Below, in pieces: positions 37,652-48,357 of a stretch of DNA of 64,000 nt. Position 1 is the stretch's first letter, and each line of letters begins with the position of its first letter. The translations under genes were made by a program, and so were the position numbers. The stretch comes from Atopsyche davidsoni. Its lineage: Eukaryota > Arthropoda > Insecta > Trichoptera > Hydrobiosidae. The notes below the pieces were generated by a model, which saw only the letters and a list, made by a program, of their open reading frames with translations, made no database searches and had not been told where the DNA came from. The stretch is taken from NCBI GenBank assembly GCA_022113835.1, contig JAILWY010000023.1, forward strand, positions 11,530,001-11,594,000. Direction: 5' to 3'.

Positions 37652-38037
37652 CAGTGGTCCCCAACCCTATGCCCGCGGGCACCGTGGCGCTCGCCGATCG
37701 TTTTACGTGTGCCCGCCGCTGTGCGACTACGATAAAAAAATTATTTGAGTTTACAATAAAATGTTACGAAAAAATTGATATTCAGTAACTAAACGGCAAA
37801 ATATAAGCAAATATAATTATATAGTTATAAATTTCAAAATAATATGCTATTAATTACTACTTACTATTTATTTTACATGAAATTATAAACAATAATTTTT
37901 GGAATTAAACATTTTTTTGTGCATTATATGTGTTGACCATGTCCAACTATAAATATACCTTGAAAAATAAATGGTGCCCGCCGCCCGACCGACATTCTAT
38001 AACGTGCTCTTGGGTGCAAAAAGGTTAGGGACCCCTG
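37652..38037. mobile_element. hAT-type MITE with intact ends and 9-bp flanking repeat
   Basis: The left end CAGTGGTCCCCAACC and the right end GGTTAGGGACCCCTG (inverse CAGGGGTCCCTAACC) match in 13 of 15 positions. The element is flanked on both sides by AGTCTATGG (37643-37651 and 38038-38046). Ends and duplication fit hAT transposition (usually 8 bp; one extra base matches here). The 386-bp interior is GC-rich at its rims, AT-rich in the middle and has no ORF. Confidence 0.85.
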
Positions 38038-41000
38038 AGTCTATGGGAATGGATTTCTCCTGATCCTATTGTCACGACAAATCACTGCTGTATCATAATT
38101 AAAATCACTTTTTTTAAACATGTACAGAAATTTGTTCTGTCATTTCATTCGAAAAGGTTAGAGGCAATCGAGGCTCGGAGCTTCCATGGCAAAACTGCCG
38201 CTGATTGTCCCCGGTTAATTTCTATGAACATATATAGCATGCTTGAAATCCCTGAACGTTTACACGAGATATTACAGTTTATGTCGGTGTTTATCGGTTA
38301 GTCACGTTAAATATCATTATTTTTAATGCGGCGATTTTTGTTAATTTACTTTCACTGTGTGCTTTTGAATCGCTTGATTCGCGTGACTTCTATGGCACGC
38401 CATGCTTGTAAATAATTAATACTCAAACCAAATGGTGGGGCGTCTCAGACTAATTTAGTAATAATTGCGTAAGATGTGCCCAGGTAGGCTACGATATACG
38501 CACCTACACACCTTCCAGTATTTCACGGAAAACTGAAAATTGACCGGCCATTACTTCTCGCCCAGAAAAATTAACAACTTCTATTCGTATCTGTTACGGT
38601 CGCTTTTTCGTTACAATCTCATCGCCTAACAATTTTTTTTTACCTAACCTAAAGCTACATTGAACTAAAAATAGCTAGTCGTCTTTTCACGTAGAGGTGA
38701 TATTTACGTATCCGTATTTCACTACAAAAATCCAACCTACAGACGAGGGTGGTTGTTATATTATGTAAAAATGAAAATAATCAGAGTTGAATCAAAAGAT
38801 AATCAGGTTCATAAAAAAACATAAATTTTTAAAAATACATAAAAATATCACCTACGATTGATCACCTTTCGCAAAATTAAATGATAACGGTTATCATAAT
38901 CCTTAAATTTTAATGTATATTTAGCCTCGACAGGTCTAGATATTTATGCGTAAAATAAATCATTAAAATTTTTGAAGGTAAACATTTCTGTCCCCGTATA
39001 ACAATCATATATCAACCTCTTATCACAGTTCCAACTAAATCACATTTATTGAGTCCTACTAGCAGAAGTTTTACGCAGAGGTCGTCCTTGGGTTGTCCCC
39101 CCACCAGGTGCCGTGCCGCAGATTATGATCGCCACTCTGGGAATAATTCCCAAATCATGATTCGGCAGGATTGAAAATCTAGAGCTTTCAGACCAAATTG
39201 AAATGTTCCGTAAAGCTTTTAGATTAAAGTGATGAATTTAATTTTTGATAAACTTAGATAGCAATCCGAATACTTGATAGAGTATCTCATGAATGTAGTG
39301 GAAGTTTAAACTACTGCATGGTCTTTCTGCAGTAATCAAAGATTTCAGGGCGATCAGTCTAATTTATCCAAAAGTCATGTACCGACGTTATTACTTGAAA
39401 TATACAAACTTATACATTGAGGTAGTCTTACACGCAAATAATTATGACCGACATTTCCTTTGCTAAACTGACTGCTGCACTTTGAAAAGAACATAGGTTT
39501 TTCAGCTATGGAGGGGAACATAAAAACACCTACATAAAATATATACTTTCCAACTTTTTGCAAAATTATTTATAGAAAATATGCAATAAATTGATATTTA
39601 CAATGAATACCTTTTTGTCGCAATATTAAATTTAACCTTAATTTGTGCGTTTAAAATAATTTCCATATTTTAATACAGATTGGAAAAAAATGAAAGATTT
39701 TGTAGATTAACTTTCCAAGGCCGTAAAAATGATAAGATATCGTCCCTTAATATGAATTCCAATTTCGAGACTGGAAACTCATTATATTCTGGATGAAGCA
39801 TTAAAAATGTGTTCAAAACATCTGCTTAGGACATTTACAGAGAAAACTCGATATTTCGTGTAGCTCAGGCTTTCGTGTCAATTTCTTTCATTTTATTCAA
39901 AGTAGGTACTTATTTTTCCAACCCTTAAATAATAATAAACCTAGGGTGGTTTGATTTTTTTTTGAGATTTCAAGCGAAGAGTCGCGAGGGTCAGTCGGGG
40001 TAAAGAAAAATCAATTTTAGAGATTAGTAGGCCAGCCGAACAAAGGCTCGACGGGCCGTGAAGAGTCGATGTGCCCTTCCACCCCCCGTCTCGTTATTTT
40101 TACAAATTTGTTTCTCTCTTTCTTTGTTTATATCTTTCTCTTTTTTAATATTACCACGTTCAAATTGTAATAAAAAAAGTGTAGGTAATAAATATTATTC
40201 TTGCATATAATGAAGGCACCGAAGATGCACGTTTAGCACAATTGAATTACAATACAAAAAGTATAAAATACTTGTTGAGAATGATGTGCTGTAGTCTCGA
40301 ATATATAAATGACAATTTTATGTCGTCGCTCGGTATCGTCAGCCCCGGAGTCCACGTTCTCAGATTTTCTGAGCTTAGACGTGTCCTGCTGTTGCAGTCT
40401 TGTAACTATTACTAAAATTGTTCTGTGTTCCGAAAAAACATTATTATTGATAAAAACTTTTATTTTAATCAATCCTTATAGTAAGGAACGCATTATAGAT
40501 AAGAAAGTATACGAAGCAAAAAAAAATAAATAAATGTGAGTGATGATACACTATAATAATCTTTATCGTCCACTTGCGATTTCTCTAGATTTGTCATAAA
40601 TTAAAATAGGCTTGTCTTGCAGCCGAATTCTGGTACGTCACCGTGTATGCCACATATTATAACAGGCGACACGTTAATTTTCATCGATTTACAAAACTTT
40701 TCACGATAGCGAAAACTATTTTAGATAATTTGCTGTCATTTGTGGCTGCTGCTATTGAAAGTTTAGCGCGGTCTCGCATGATGTTTTAACAAAATCGCAT
40801 AGATCGACTCGCAAGTATTTTCCGTTTAAGTAAATGGTTTTGGAGCCCGCCAGTGTCTCGAGTCAAACGTTCCGCCGCGCGCGGGGCCTGACTGGGCCGT
40901 TATTTCATAAGTGCCCGGTCGAAGGTTGCGGGCCCCGTCCTCCAGAAAGCTCCAGCCGGCGGGGACGGCGCTCTCCTCGGGCGACGTCGGCCGAGTCTGC

Positions 41001-41040
41001 GGCCGGCGTCTGGAGCGGAGACCGGACCGTGCAGACGCCT

Positions 41041-41061
41041 CCCCCGCCCCCGCCCCCGCCC
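41041..41061 (-). other. G-quadruplex-type repeat (minus strand)
   Basis: Four C runs (5, 5, 5, 3) separated by single G give GGGGGC-type repeats on the minus strand, a textbook quadruplex pattern. Similar tracts occur at 41706-41727 and on the plus strand at about 44062-44083. Confidence 0.7.
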
Positions 41062-41499
41062 GCTCGCTACGCACTACGCAGTTCCATGTGAACGTCAAAC
41101 ACTCCGTTCACCCACTTTTTTATTGCGATTCTTGATATATGTATGGGGTTAATTTTATTTTTGATACTAAATATAATTGCAGCTTTGGAGCCTGACCGTC
41201 GTATTGGCCTTCGAATATCAATATTAGTTATTTTTGGCCGCAAGGCGTCGAAAGCGTTTCCAAAATAAAATATAATAGTATTTGGTAATTCCGTCTGAAT
41301 CGATATTGTAATCTATCTGGGTAAAAATAGCGTTTCACAAAACACAAAGCTCCTAAATAATTGAGCGCAAAAATATAACCCCACCGCGGACGAGAGGGAA
41401 CATTTGAAAAGCTCTGTCCTGCGGAACGACGCGTCGGAAAATCTTCGGCCGTCTCGCTCTCTCGCCTGCGGAGTCGCACGGGGCCGTCTCCCTCCGGCG

Positions 41500-41507
41500 T
41501 GACGTCA
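41500..41507. promoter_or_regulatory. CRE palindrome TGACGTCA in CpG islet
   Basis: A perfect CRE in a strong CpG islet at 41.4-41.8 kb, consistent with a promoter. Confidence 0.45.
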
Positions 41508-43963
41508 TCGAGAGCGGCCAGGGAGGGCGGCTCGGCGGGCGCGGGGTCGGGACGCGCTCCACTCAGTACCCCGGGGCCCCCGCACTCGGCCGCACCTCGC
41601 GTCCCGCCCTCGCGGCCCGCCTCGCCTCGTCCTCTCGAGCTGCCCGGGACGCGTCCGAGCCTCGGTTGTTGATATTCCGCGACCGGAACTCGCCCTCGCC
41701 GCGCTCCGCCCCCGCCCCCGCCCCCGCAGCCGCTCCGGCTTGACATTGACATTGGAGGGTCGCAGGGCACTGGATGCGGATTAATCCGGCTCTCTGCTCT
41801 CGAAAGCGTTTTCGAAATGATACCGAGAGATTTGGAGCTGCTGCGAAATAAAAACGGATCGAAAGGCGCAAAGCTGACTGCGTCCGACGACAGAAGTTGC
41901 TGATCTCCTCGGCACCTTGCGCAAAATAAACGTAAACATTTATTAAATACGGCAGCGAAAAGTTTGAGATGCTGCTAATGAGGGTGAGAACTTTATTGTC
42001 CTTGAATGAAATTGTGTTAAGATATATGATAGAGTGTTTTGTAGGTTAGGTACTGGAAATATTGCATTTTCAACTCGAGGAAGGGTTAAACGACGGGAAG
42101 TTCAATAATAGAAGTAGAGTGTTTTTGAAATTTATTTATCAAAATACGAAAACCTACTTACTAGTCATGGTACAAATATAGTGAAGTTGGTGAAAAGGCG
42201 TCAGGAAAGAGGGTCCCTTTGAGGAAATTGTATTTTATGAAAGACGAATCACGACAGACAATATTTTCATATCCACATACAAATGCATATTACAAAATAT
42301 TGATTGTTATCGTGTTTATAAGAAGTCTTATCTGTATTTTTAATAATTTATTATGAATAAATAACACCATTTGCTATCGCACTCGGCGTTGATATCACGT
42401 TAAAAATCGCATATTTTTTCAATATCCCATTGATTCTTACAAAACTAAATATTAACGGATATTATCCTTTCAGTAGAAAAATATTTAGCAATACATAGAA
42501 CTACGCATATTTTTATTTTGTCATTAAATGCCTACATAAGGTACATCTCGATTTAGCTATATTATTGGAATTCCTTTTGGCAGCGCGGAGGTCGCACGCG
42601 CCCGCAAGATTTTATCTCTAACCGACAACAAAAGCAATAATACTACACAACTCGATTAATATATTTTCTTTTATAATACTTTTAAGATAAGCTCTGTTTA
42701 ATTATGTTAAAATGGCTTTACTTATTGAGTATTTATAAACAAATAGGACCTGTTTAACTACGCAGTAGTCGAAAATTACAAATTAAATTAAATATTTTAA
42801 GATGTCTTAGTTCTTTTTAACCTGAGTTTGGGGCTGAGTATGGTGATGATGATGATGCACCTTATATTTCGGTGACGTTACAGTAGATACATACAAGATT
42901 TATTGGTAAACTTAACGAGTCAGTCGTCTCGGAAGAAGGGGAGGGTACGAGATTCCGTATAAGATAGTTTCAAGTCCCGAGAGATTGGTATTTGCAACGA
43001 GTTAAAAATATTGATATAAAATTTCATCATCACGCGCAGGCTAGACAAAAACTACCATTACTGACAAACAACGAAATATAAAAACAAAAAATGCCTTATA
43101 ATTCAGTCAGTTGAAAATGTAAAAAAAACTAATTTGCCATGTATTCACAGTCTTGTTTTACCTTGGTCTATAATTTTACTTTCGAAATATATATTTGTAT
43201 GCATGTTTACTGTGTTATATTTTTATCAAATAAATAGTTTAAAAATACACAAATTTAACCACATAAATAATGGTAACACCGTGCTCAGTAAGCGATCACA
43301 CTATGACTAATGTACAACTACCCGGTGGCGTGCTGTAGTTTTGGCGACAGGACCGGCCCATTTGCATTTATAACACGTGGACCGCGATAACGGACACGAA
43401 TGTAGCATTTCCAATTCAATTTTTCACGACGAACGGATGATCTTTATTAATTTCTATAACTTATGTATTTGTAACAATAGTGTAAAATATAGCGAGTCGG
43501 GCGCATATACTCGCATCGCAGTACCGCCACACAATACGCATACATTTCGGCTCATACGAATTTGATAAAAAAATATCTCGACTCGTAAAATATAACACAA
43601 ACTATTACAATCTAGGCACAATTATATTGATTATTTAAATATCTACGTAAAAACACGGAATCTTGCAATAGTGCACATAGTGCGAATTATCTTTGGAATG
43701 TTGGTTTTTTTTTTTTTTTTCAACCGTTCATTTAAAATATCATGTTACAGTAGATATATTTTGTACACACAGGGGATGTTCGCGTATCAAATAAGAGACC
43801 GCATCTCCATTACTCGTGTTTTTTTTTTTTTAATTTACGCAGTCTTTCATTTGGTCGGCAAAAATGGATCCGGCGACCCGACGACACCCAGAACGCTGAC
43901 TCGCATCGTCATATCGTTCAGTCGCGGGGAAGTCTCGGAGTCCAATCGCACCCGATTAAACTA

Positions 43964-45255
43964 CTACCCTGTGTACTCGGGCTTCCAGAGCTGGTCCGAG
44001 AAGAAGTCGCTGACGATGTCGACGTCCCGCTCGTAGTCCTGGACACGGTAGGTCTCGGCGGCGGCGGGGGCGGGGGCGGGGGCGGAGTCCCGCGGGAAGA
44101 TGGGCCGGCACGTGACGGAGGCGGGCAGCACGAGGCCCTCGGGCAGCAGCGTGTCGGGGTCCACGGCGTAGGGCGGCTCGCGCGCCTTGGCGGCCCGCCT
44201 GGCCAGCCACTCTCCGGCGAGTCTGGACACGTCGACCGCCGTTTGCTTTTTCGCCGGGTTTTTGATTTTCCCGTCGGGGAAATTCGCCGTCTCGAGTCTG
44301 GGTCTCCTCCTCGACGGGATCGCATCGCCGACGAAGGGCTTGCTGCATTTTATTTCGGTCCGAAGTTTGCAAGTCGCTCTCGTTATCGTGACTCTCTTCT
44401 CGCTTATGACGTGTATCGCGGTGAAAGCGCCCAGGCACACCTCGACGTGGTCGCGGTCCTCGCCCTCGTCCTCGGAGCCGGACCTCTCGCCGTCGACTTC
44501 CGCCGCGGCGGTCCCGTCGGGAGGAGGTCTCTCGTCTCGATTCGGATCCTTCGTCTTTTCCGTTTTGGATCTGCGTTTTTCCCCGTACAATTTTCTTTTC
44601 AATATTTGCTTCTTGACGTCGTCCTCGGACAGCACCGGGATGTAATACTTGAAACTCAGTTTTTTGATCGGCTTTCCCTTGACGGTCGCGCTCGCGTCGT
44701 CGTCGGAATCTCGCCTGGCGCGCACGAGAATCAGCGTCGATAGATACCGATATTGCATACTCTTCTCCGGTATCTCCTTGAAGTAAACGCACACTCTCTG
44801 GACGAGCGAGGGAGTCACCCGCTCCGTGCATCGCTGGAGGCAGTGACACAGAGTTTCCGGAATAATTAACGAGCTAGAATCTGCAATGTAAACAAAACAA
44901 CGTTTCTGTTGAATGACAAATGCGAGCGGACGCCTCCCGCGTCCGTCGCTCGTCTTTCAAAGTTAAAATACACAAATCCACAGTATATAGCCATTGAAGT
45001 ATTTTTTTCAAAAATTACCCAGCTGACGTCACGAAACCGCAGTTCTCTTTTTAACCTAATAATGTCAAGGAATAAAAAAAATACTACACGAAATATCTTA
45101 CTTGAGGTACTCTTTTCTTTGGAGATTTTTCCAGGCGAAATGACAATCGGTCGACCGATATTGAATATTGCGGTTTCGTGTTCCCTCTTCGAGGGTCGCG
45201 GCCGCTTGGATGCGATTTCATCGAATGAGCCGCCGCTGCCGTTGCCGGGCGCCAT
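43964..45255 (-). CDS. Unknown nuclear-type protein, possible transposon-derived (domesticated) gene
   Basis: Two exons, 45255-45102 and 44880-43964 (donor TCAA/GTAAGA, acceptor TTGCAG, phase 1), encode 356 aa from MAPGNGSGGSFDEIASKRPR to ..SDQLWKPEYTG. I do not recognise it securely. Visible: a basic Lys/Arg-rich N terminus (KRPRPSKREHE); a Cys pattern LCHCLQRCTERV; VCVYFKEIPEKSMQYRYLST; then KKLSFKYYIPV, a long Lys/Arg/Asp/Glu insert (about 135-200), and HVEVCLGAFTAIHVISEKRV; finally an Ala/Pro/Arg-rich tail. The order C..C..F....Q..yL / S..Y.i / VC..aF..ih.IS..RV recalls N-terminal parts of transposon-encoded proteins in insect genomes, but no catalytic domain follows. The frame is intact and spliced, arguing for function. 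Exon 2 is very GC/CpG-rich compared with its surroundings. The family link is an inference. Confidence 0.7.
45024..45031. promoter_or_regulatory. CRE palindrome TGACGTCA
   Basis: A perfect CRE in the intron of the unknown gene, about 220 bp downstream of its start codon. Confidence 0.4.
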
Positions 45256-45322
45256 GTTTGTTTGGCCGATCGATCCGCGGGCCCGCCGCCGGCGCTGGCG
45301 TCGCCTCAGCTGCTGCCCGCCA

Positions 45323-45336
45323 ACGCCATCTAGCGG
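45323..45336 (-). promoter_or_regulatory. CTCF-consensus-like site at promoter of the unknown gene
   Basis: The minus strand reads CCGCTAGATGGCGT, matching the CTCF core at 13 of 14 positions. It lies about 70 bp upstream of the unknown gene's ATG, in its CpG-rich promoter, and has the same orientation as the site at 34038. Confidence 0.4.
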
Positions 45337-47644
45337 CCCGAGGGCGACCCTCCCCCCTCCAGTCCTGCTAGCAGAGGGCACTAGAATGTATTAGCATTTA
45401 AAGAAAATAAATAACTGCAAATATTGGCGACGACACTCCAGTCCCCGCAGGCGTAAATTCACTCCACCACAAAGAAGGGTTTTTTTTGCACATATTTTCC
45501 TCTGCACAAACGAAAATAGAGGAATCCACGTAAGCTTACCACCTTGTAAGCCCCTCAACCTGCGCGCGAGATCGGGGGATATCACAAACCTATTGTAACC
45601 ACAGCCCTTACATATGTTGTAAATTAAGAAATATTAAATAAACAATCGGTAAATTGAAATATTGTTTATTTTAATTTCATAATTTTGATTTTTACGCTTT
45701 ACTGTCATATGATATAGTTAATGCAGGTAAAATATTGGTTAATAGTTTAAAAAATCAATGATTAAACTGATATTGTTGATATGCTCTTATTATTGCTGCA
45801 TGTAAAATGGTGAAGTCCTATTATATCATATTATGTAATATTCAACCTCGAAATCTCTTGTACAAAATTACTCTAATTTTATTGTGTCGTATGAATATTC
45901 ATTTATCACGAATTGTGATGATTTTTGTAGGGAAGAACCCATATGCGTATACGCTGAAAGGTAGAATTTTCATAAAATAAAAACTGTAAACATATTCTTA
46001 AATTAGGATATATATATATATATATAGTTACGTAAATATATTTTATTACTTTCAGTAAAATATATTATTTTGATATACGTTATTTTTCAAATGGAAAAAA
46101 AATCTCTAAAGTAGAAACATTTACAAAAGGAAATATATACTCAAATTTATTTTATTTTCATTCCTATTTTTTCGACATCATAGATGTTCAATCTTGATAA
46201 GAATTATACATTAAAACATAGTGGGAACGAATTAAACGTTAAAACCACTCAATTAAGATGTAATGTCAGTGTCGGTAACTTTTACTTTGCTCACCTGGAC
46301 GCGAGCTTTGCCTGCTTCTTCACGATTCTTCACAATCGTCTAACATTATCATTTTTATTCGTTAGCCGTTTTGGAAATTTTGGATATTAAGTCTTAAATA
46401 GGAATATGAATATGGCTACTTATTTATAATATTTTCGAATAAACTTATAAAAAATGTCACCCATAAATTCAATTATAAAGTCGCCGCTGAAAATCTCATT
46501 GAAGTGTTATTGCAAATAAAAATTTATTAGTATTATTCTAAAAATAATAATAATGTAAGGAAATCTGCATTGCCCGCAGACAAGTTGTATTGTATTTAAT
46601 TATCAAACTGTACTCTTGGAATCCATTAAGTCTTTTCAAAGTAATTTTACAAATTAATTCTAAACAGTCCTGTCTTATGGGCAGGAGTTGTGGAATTTGC
46701 ATTTTCTTCGTTAAACTGGTGTTATTTGATAAATTATATATTTTTTTAAACCGCATTGCGAGTAAAATAATTTTTACCTACGACGAATGATGTAACGCTG
46801 GCAATCTCGAGAGAAGCATTTTAAATTGCTTTAAAAAAGCGAGTAGAAGCAAGCCGAGTCCATTGTCGAGGGACGGCGCGGCTGCGGGAATTTTATCTCG
46901 GCGGGGCAGAAGTTCAACAAAAGTACCGACTCGGCAGTGAAGGAATATCGGAATGAGATTTTCGTCTTCTTCTTTTCATTTCGAACTCAATATGTTGTTG
47001 GAGTTTTTGCAAAGGTTTACCACAATCGAACACCCAAAGAGATGATTCAAGTCTCAAATATATATTTATGAGCATTTGTTGTATTGAATGTAATTTTTTT
47101 ATATCTGCCCGATTTTAATGTTGGGTGATATCTAACGTATTTAGGACTCTAGGAGATGTAACAAAAACAAAAATTATGTATAATTAGAAACGTTTAATTT
47201 ATTCATTATACTCGCGTGCTAGTTTATATTCAGTATATTGGGTCACGGTGTAAGTATAAACCTGAAATTTCAAGATATCAGTCAAAAAAGAAATCACATT
47301 TAATACCAGTGCCAGTTACTCAATATCAGCGCATAAGAATCAATTTGTAAAATAACTTTACGGAAATAGTCTATACAAAAAGTACTAATGGATTCCAAGC
47401 ATATATAACTCCTGTTCTATGAGCAATGCTGGTTTTTTGACACGTGATTATTATCTTTTAGGCTTATCTTCATATAAATAAAAAAATTATTTACAGTATT
47501 ATTGTATTACACTATAATGAGTATATTTAGTGGGAACTTTTTGAAATACCCTCAAGTACCGTATGCTATATTTTTCAATAAAATCGATCTCGCGTCGGGT
47601 GACTCGACATCGCAAGCAATTCAATTGAATAGCCTATAAATTAA
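45337..47644. other. Non-coding region
   Basis: AT-rich, with a moderately GC-rich patch at about 46840-46960. No supported exon, repeat with defined ends or RNA gene was seen. Confidence 0.5.
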
Positions 47645-47759
47645 ATGAAAGGTCAACTGGATCTATCGAGTTGGGAACTTTTTGTACGTTCTTTGTGTAA
47701 TGTCATCTCGCTAAGGCGACCACAGTCCACGTGCGCCCAACAGGTGTGTTTGTTTCGAT

Positions 47760-48060
47760 TCGGGATGGCCGGAGCGGCGGGCGGGCGGAGCGGCGCGGCG
47801 CCGCCCGAGTCGGCTCGCCAGTCCGCGCCGACCCGCGCGCCCGACTGCCCGCCCGCAGGCCCGCCGCCCCGCCCCGCCGCCCCGCCGCCCCGCAGCCCCG
47901 CAGCCCCGCAGCCCCGCAGCCCCGCAGCCCCGCAGCCCCGCAGCCCCGCCGCCCGCCGCCCGCTCAGAGCCCTCGTGCGCCCGCCTGCATCTCGTTGTCT
48001 CGTAGTCTCTTCGCCGAGCTCGCCCCGAGCTTTCGCAGACTTTGCCGACATATAACAGTG
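47760..48060. promoter_or_regulatory. CpG islet with 8-bp minisatellite, likely promoter/5' UTR
   Basis: A sharply GC-rich block in AT-rich DNA. At about 47888-47950 the 8-bp unit CCCCGCAG is repeated some eight times. Because 8 is not a multiple of 3, all frames read the same repeating peptide on a strand, which explains the overlapping open frames seen on both strands; I do not call these genes. The plus-strand candidate exon at 48340 lies just downstream. Confidence 0.5.
47888..47950. repeat. Minisatellite, unit CCCCGCAG x ~8
   Basis: Tandem exact copies of an 8-bp GC-rich unit, bordered by imperfect CCGCC repeats on both sides. Confidence 0.9.
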
Positions 48061-48339
48061 CCGTGGTGATTTTAGAATAGTGATTTTTTTTATAGAAGCG
48101 CAATATAAAAAAATCATTTGACTATCTACAATCAGAGTAGATTATATCATTTATTCGAGTTTAGTTTTGAAAAGAGTTTCTTGTGTTTTACTAACGAAAT
48201 TTATCTTCATTGTTTTTTTTAGCAACTCCGTATACTGTTATGAGTATTAACGTATGTGTGATATTTCAAAAGTGATAAATTTTGAAGATAATCTAAACAA
48301 ACTTAGTGAATATACTATACTTAATTTGACCCCTACGAA

Positions 48340-48357
48340 ATGTCTGCATCTACTGAG
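48340..48357 (+). CDS. Candidate short first coding exon (MSASTE)
   Basis: About 280 bp after the CpG islet, ATG TCT GCA TCT ACT GAG is followed by GTAACA, a phase-0 donor. The context (GAAATG) is good for initiation, but upstream ATGs exist in the presumed leader. It would give only six residues to an unknown downstream protein. Weak. Confidence 0.2.

Larger units (their letters stand above)
38047..43963. other. Non-coding region with CpG islets
   Basis: Mostly AT-rich. CpG-rich islets at about 40820-41090 and 41370-41870 contain overlapping open frames on both strands, which I attribute to base composition. C5G repeats at 41041-41061 and 41706-41727, and a CRE at 41500-41507, lie in these islets. 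They may be promoters or 5' UTR exons of a gene on either strand. I saw no supported coding exon. Confidence 0.5.

Noticed and set aside
41228..41871. Overlapping minus-strand open frames of 69-180 codons
   Set aside because: Arg/Gly/Ala/Pro-rich translations in several frames at once; explained by the CpG islet. No splice or homology support.
43918..44849. Other long open frames on both strands over the unknown gene (for example 43956-44849 minus, 44187-44743 plus)
   Set aside because: They are out-of-frame shadows kept open by the GC-rich codon content of the spliced gene, with Arg/Pro/Gly-rich low-complexity products.
47645..48117. Open frames on both strands across the minisatellite
   Set aside because: The 8-bp repeat has no stops in any frame, so the length is meaningless.
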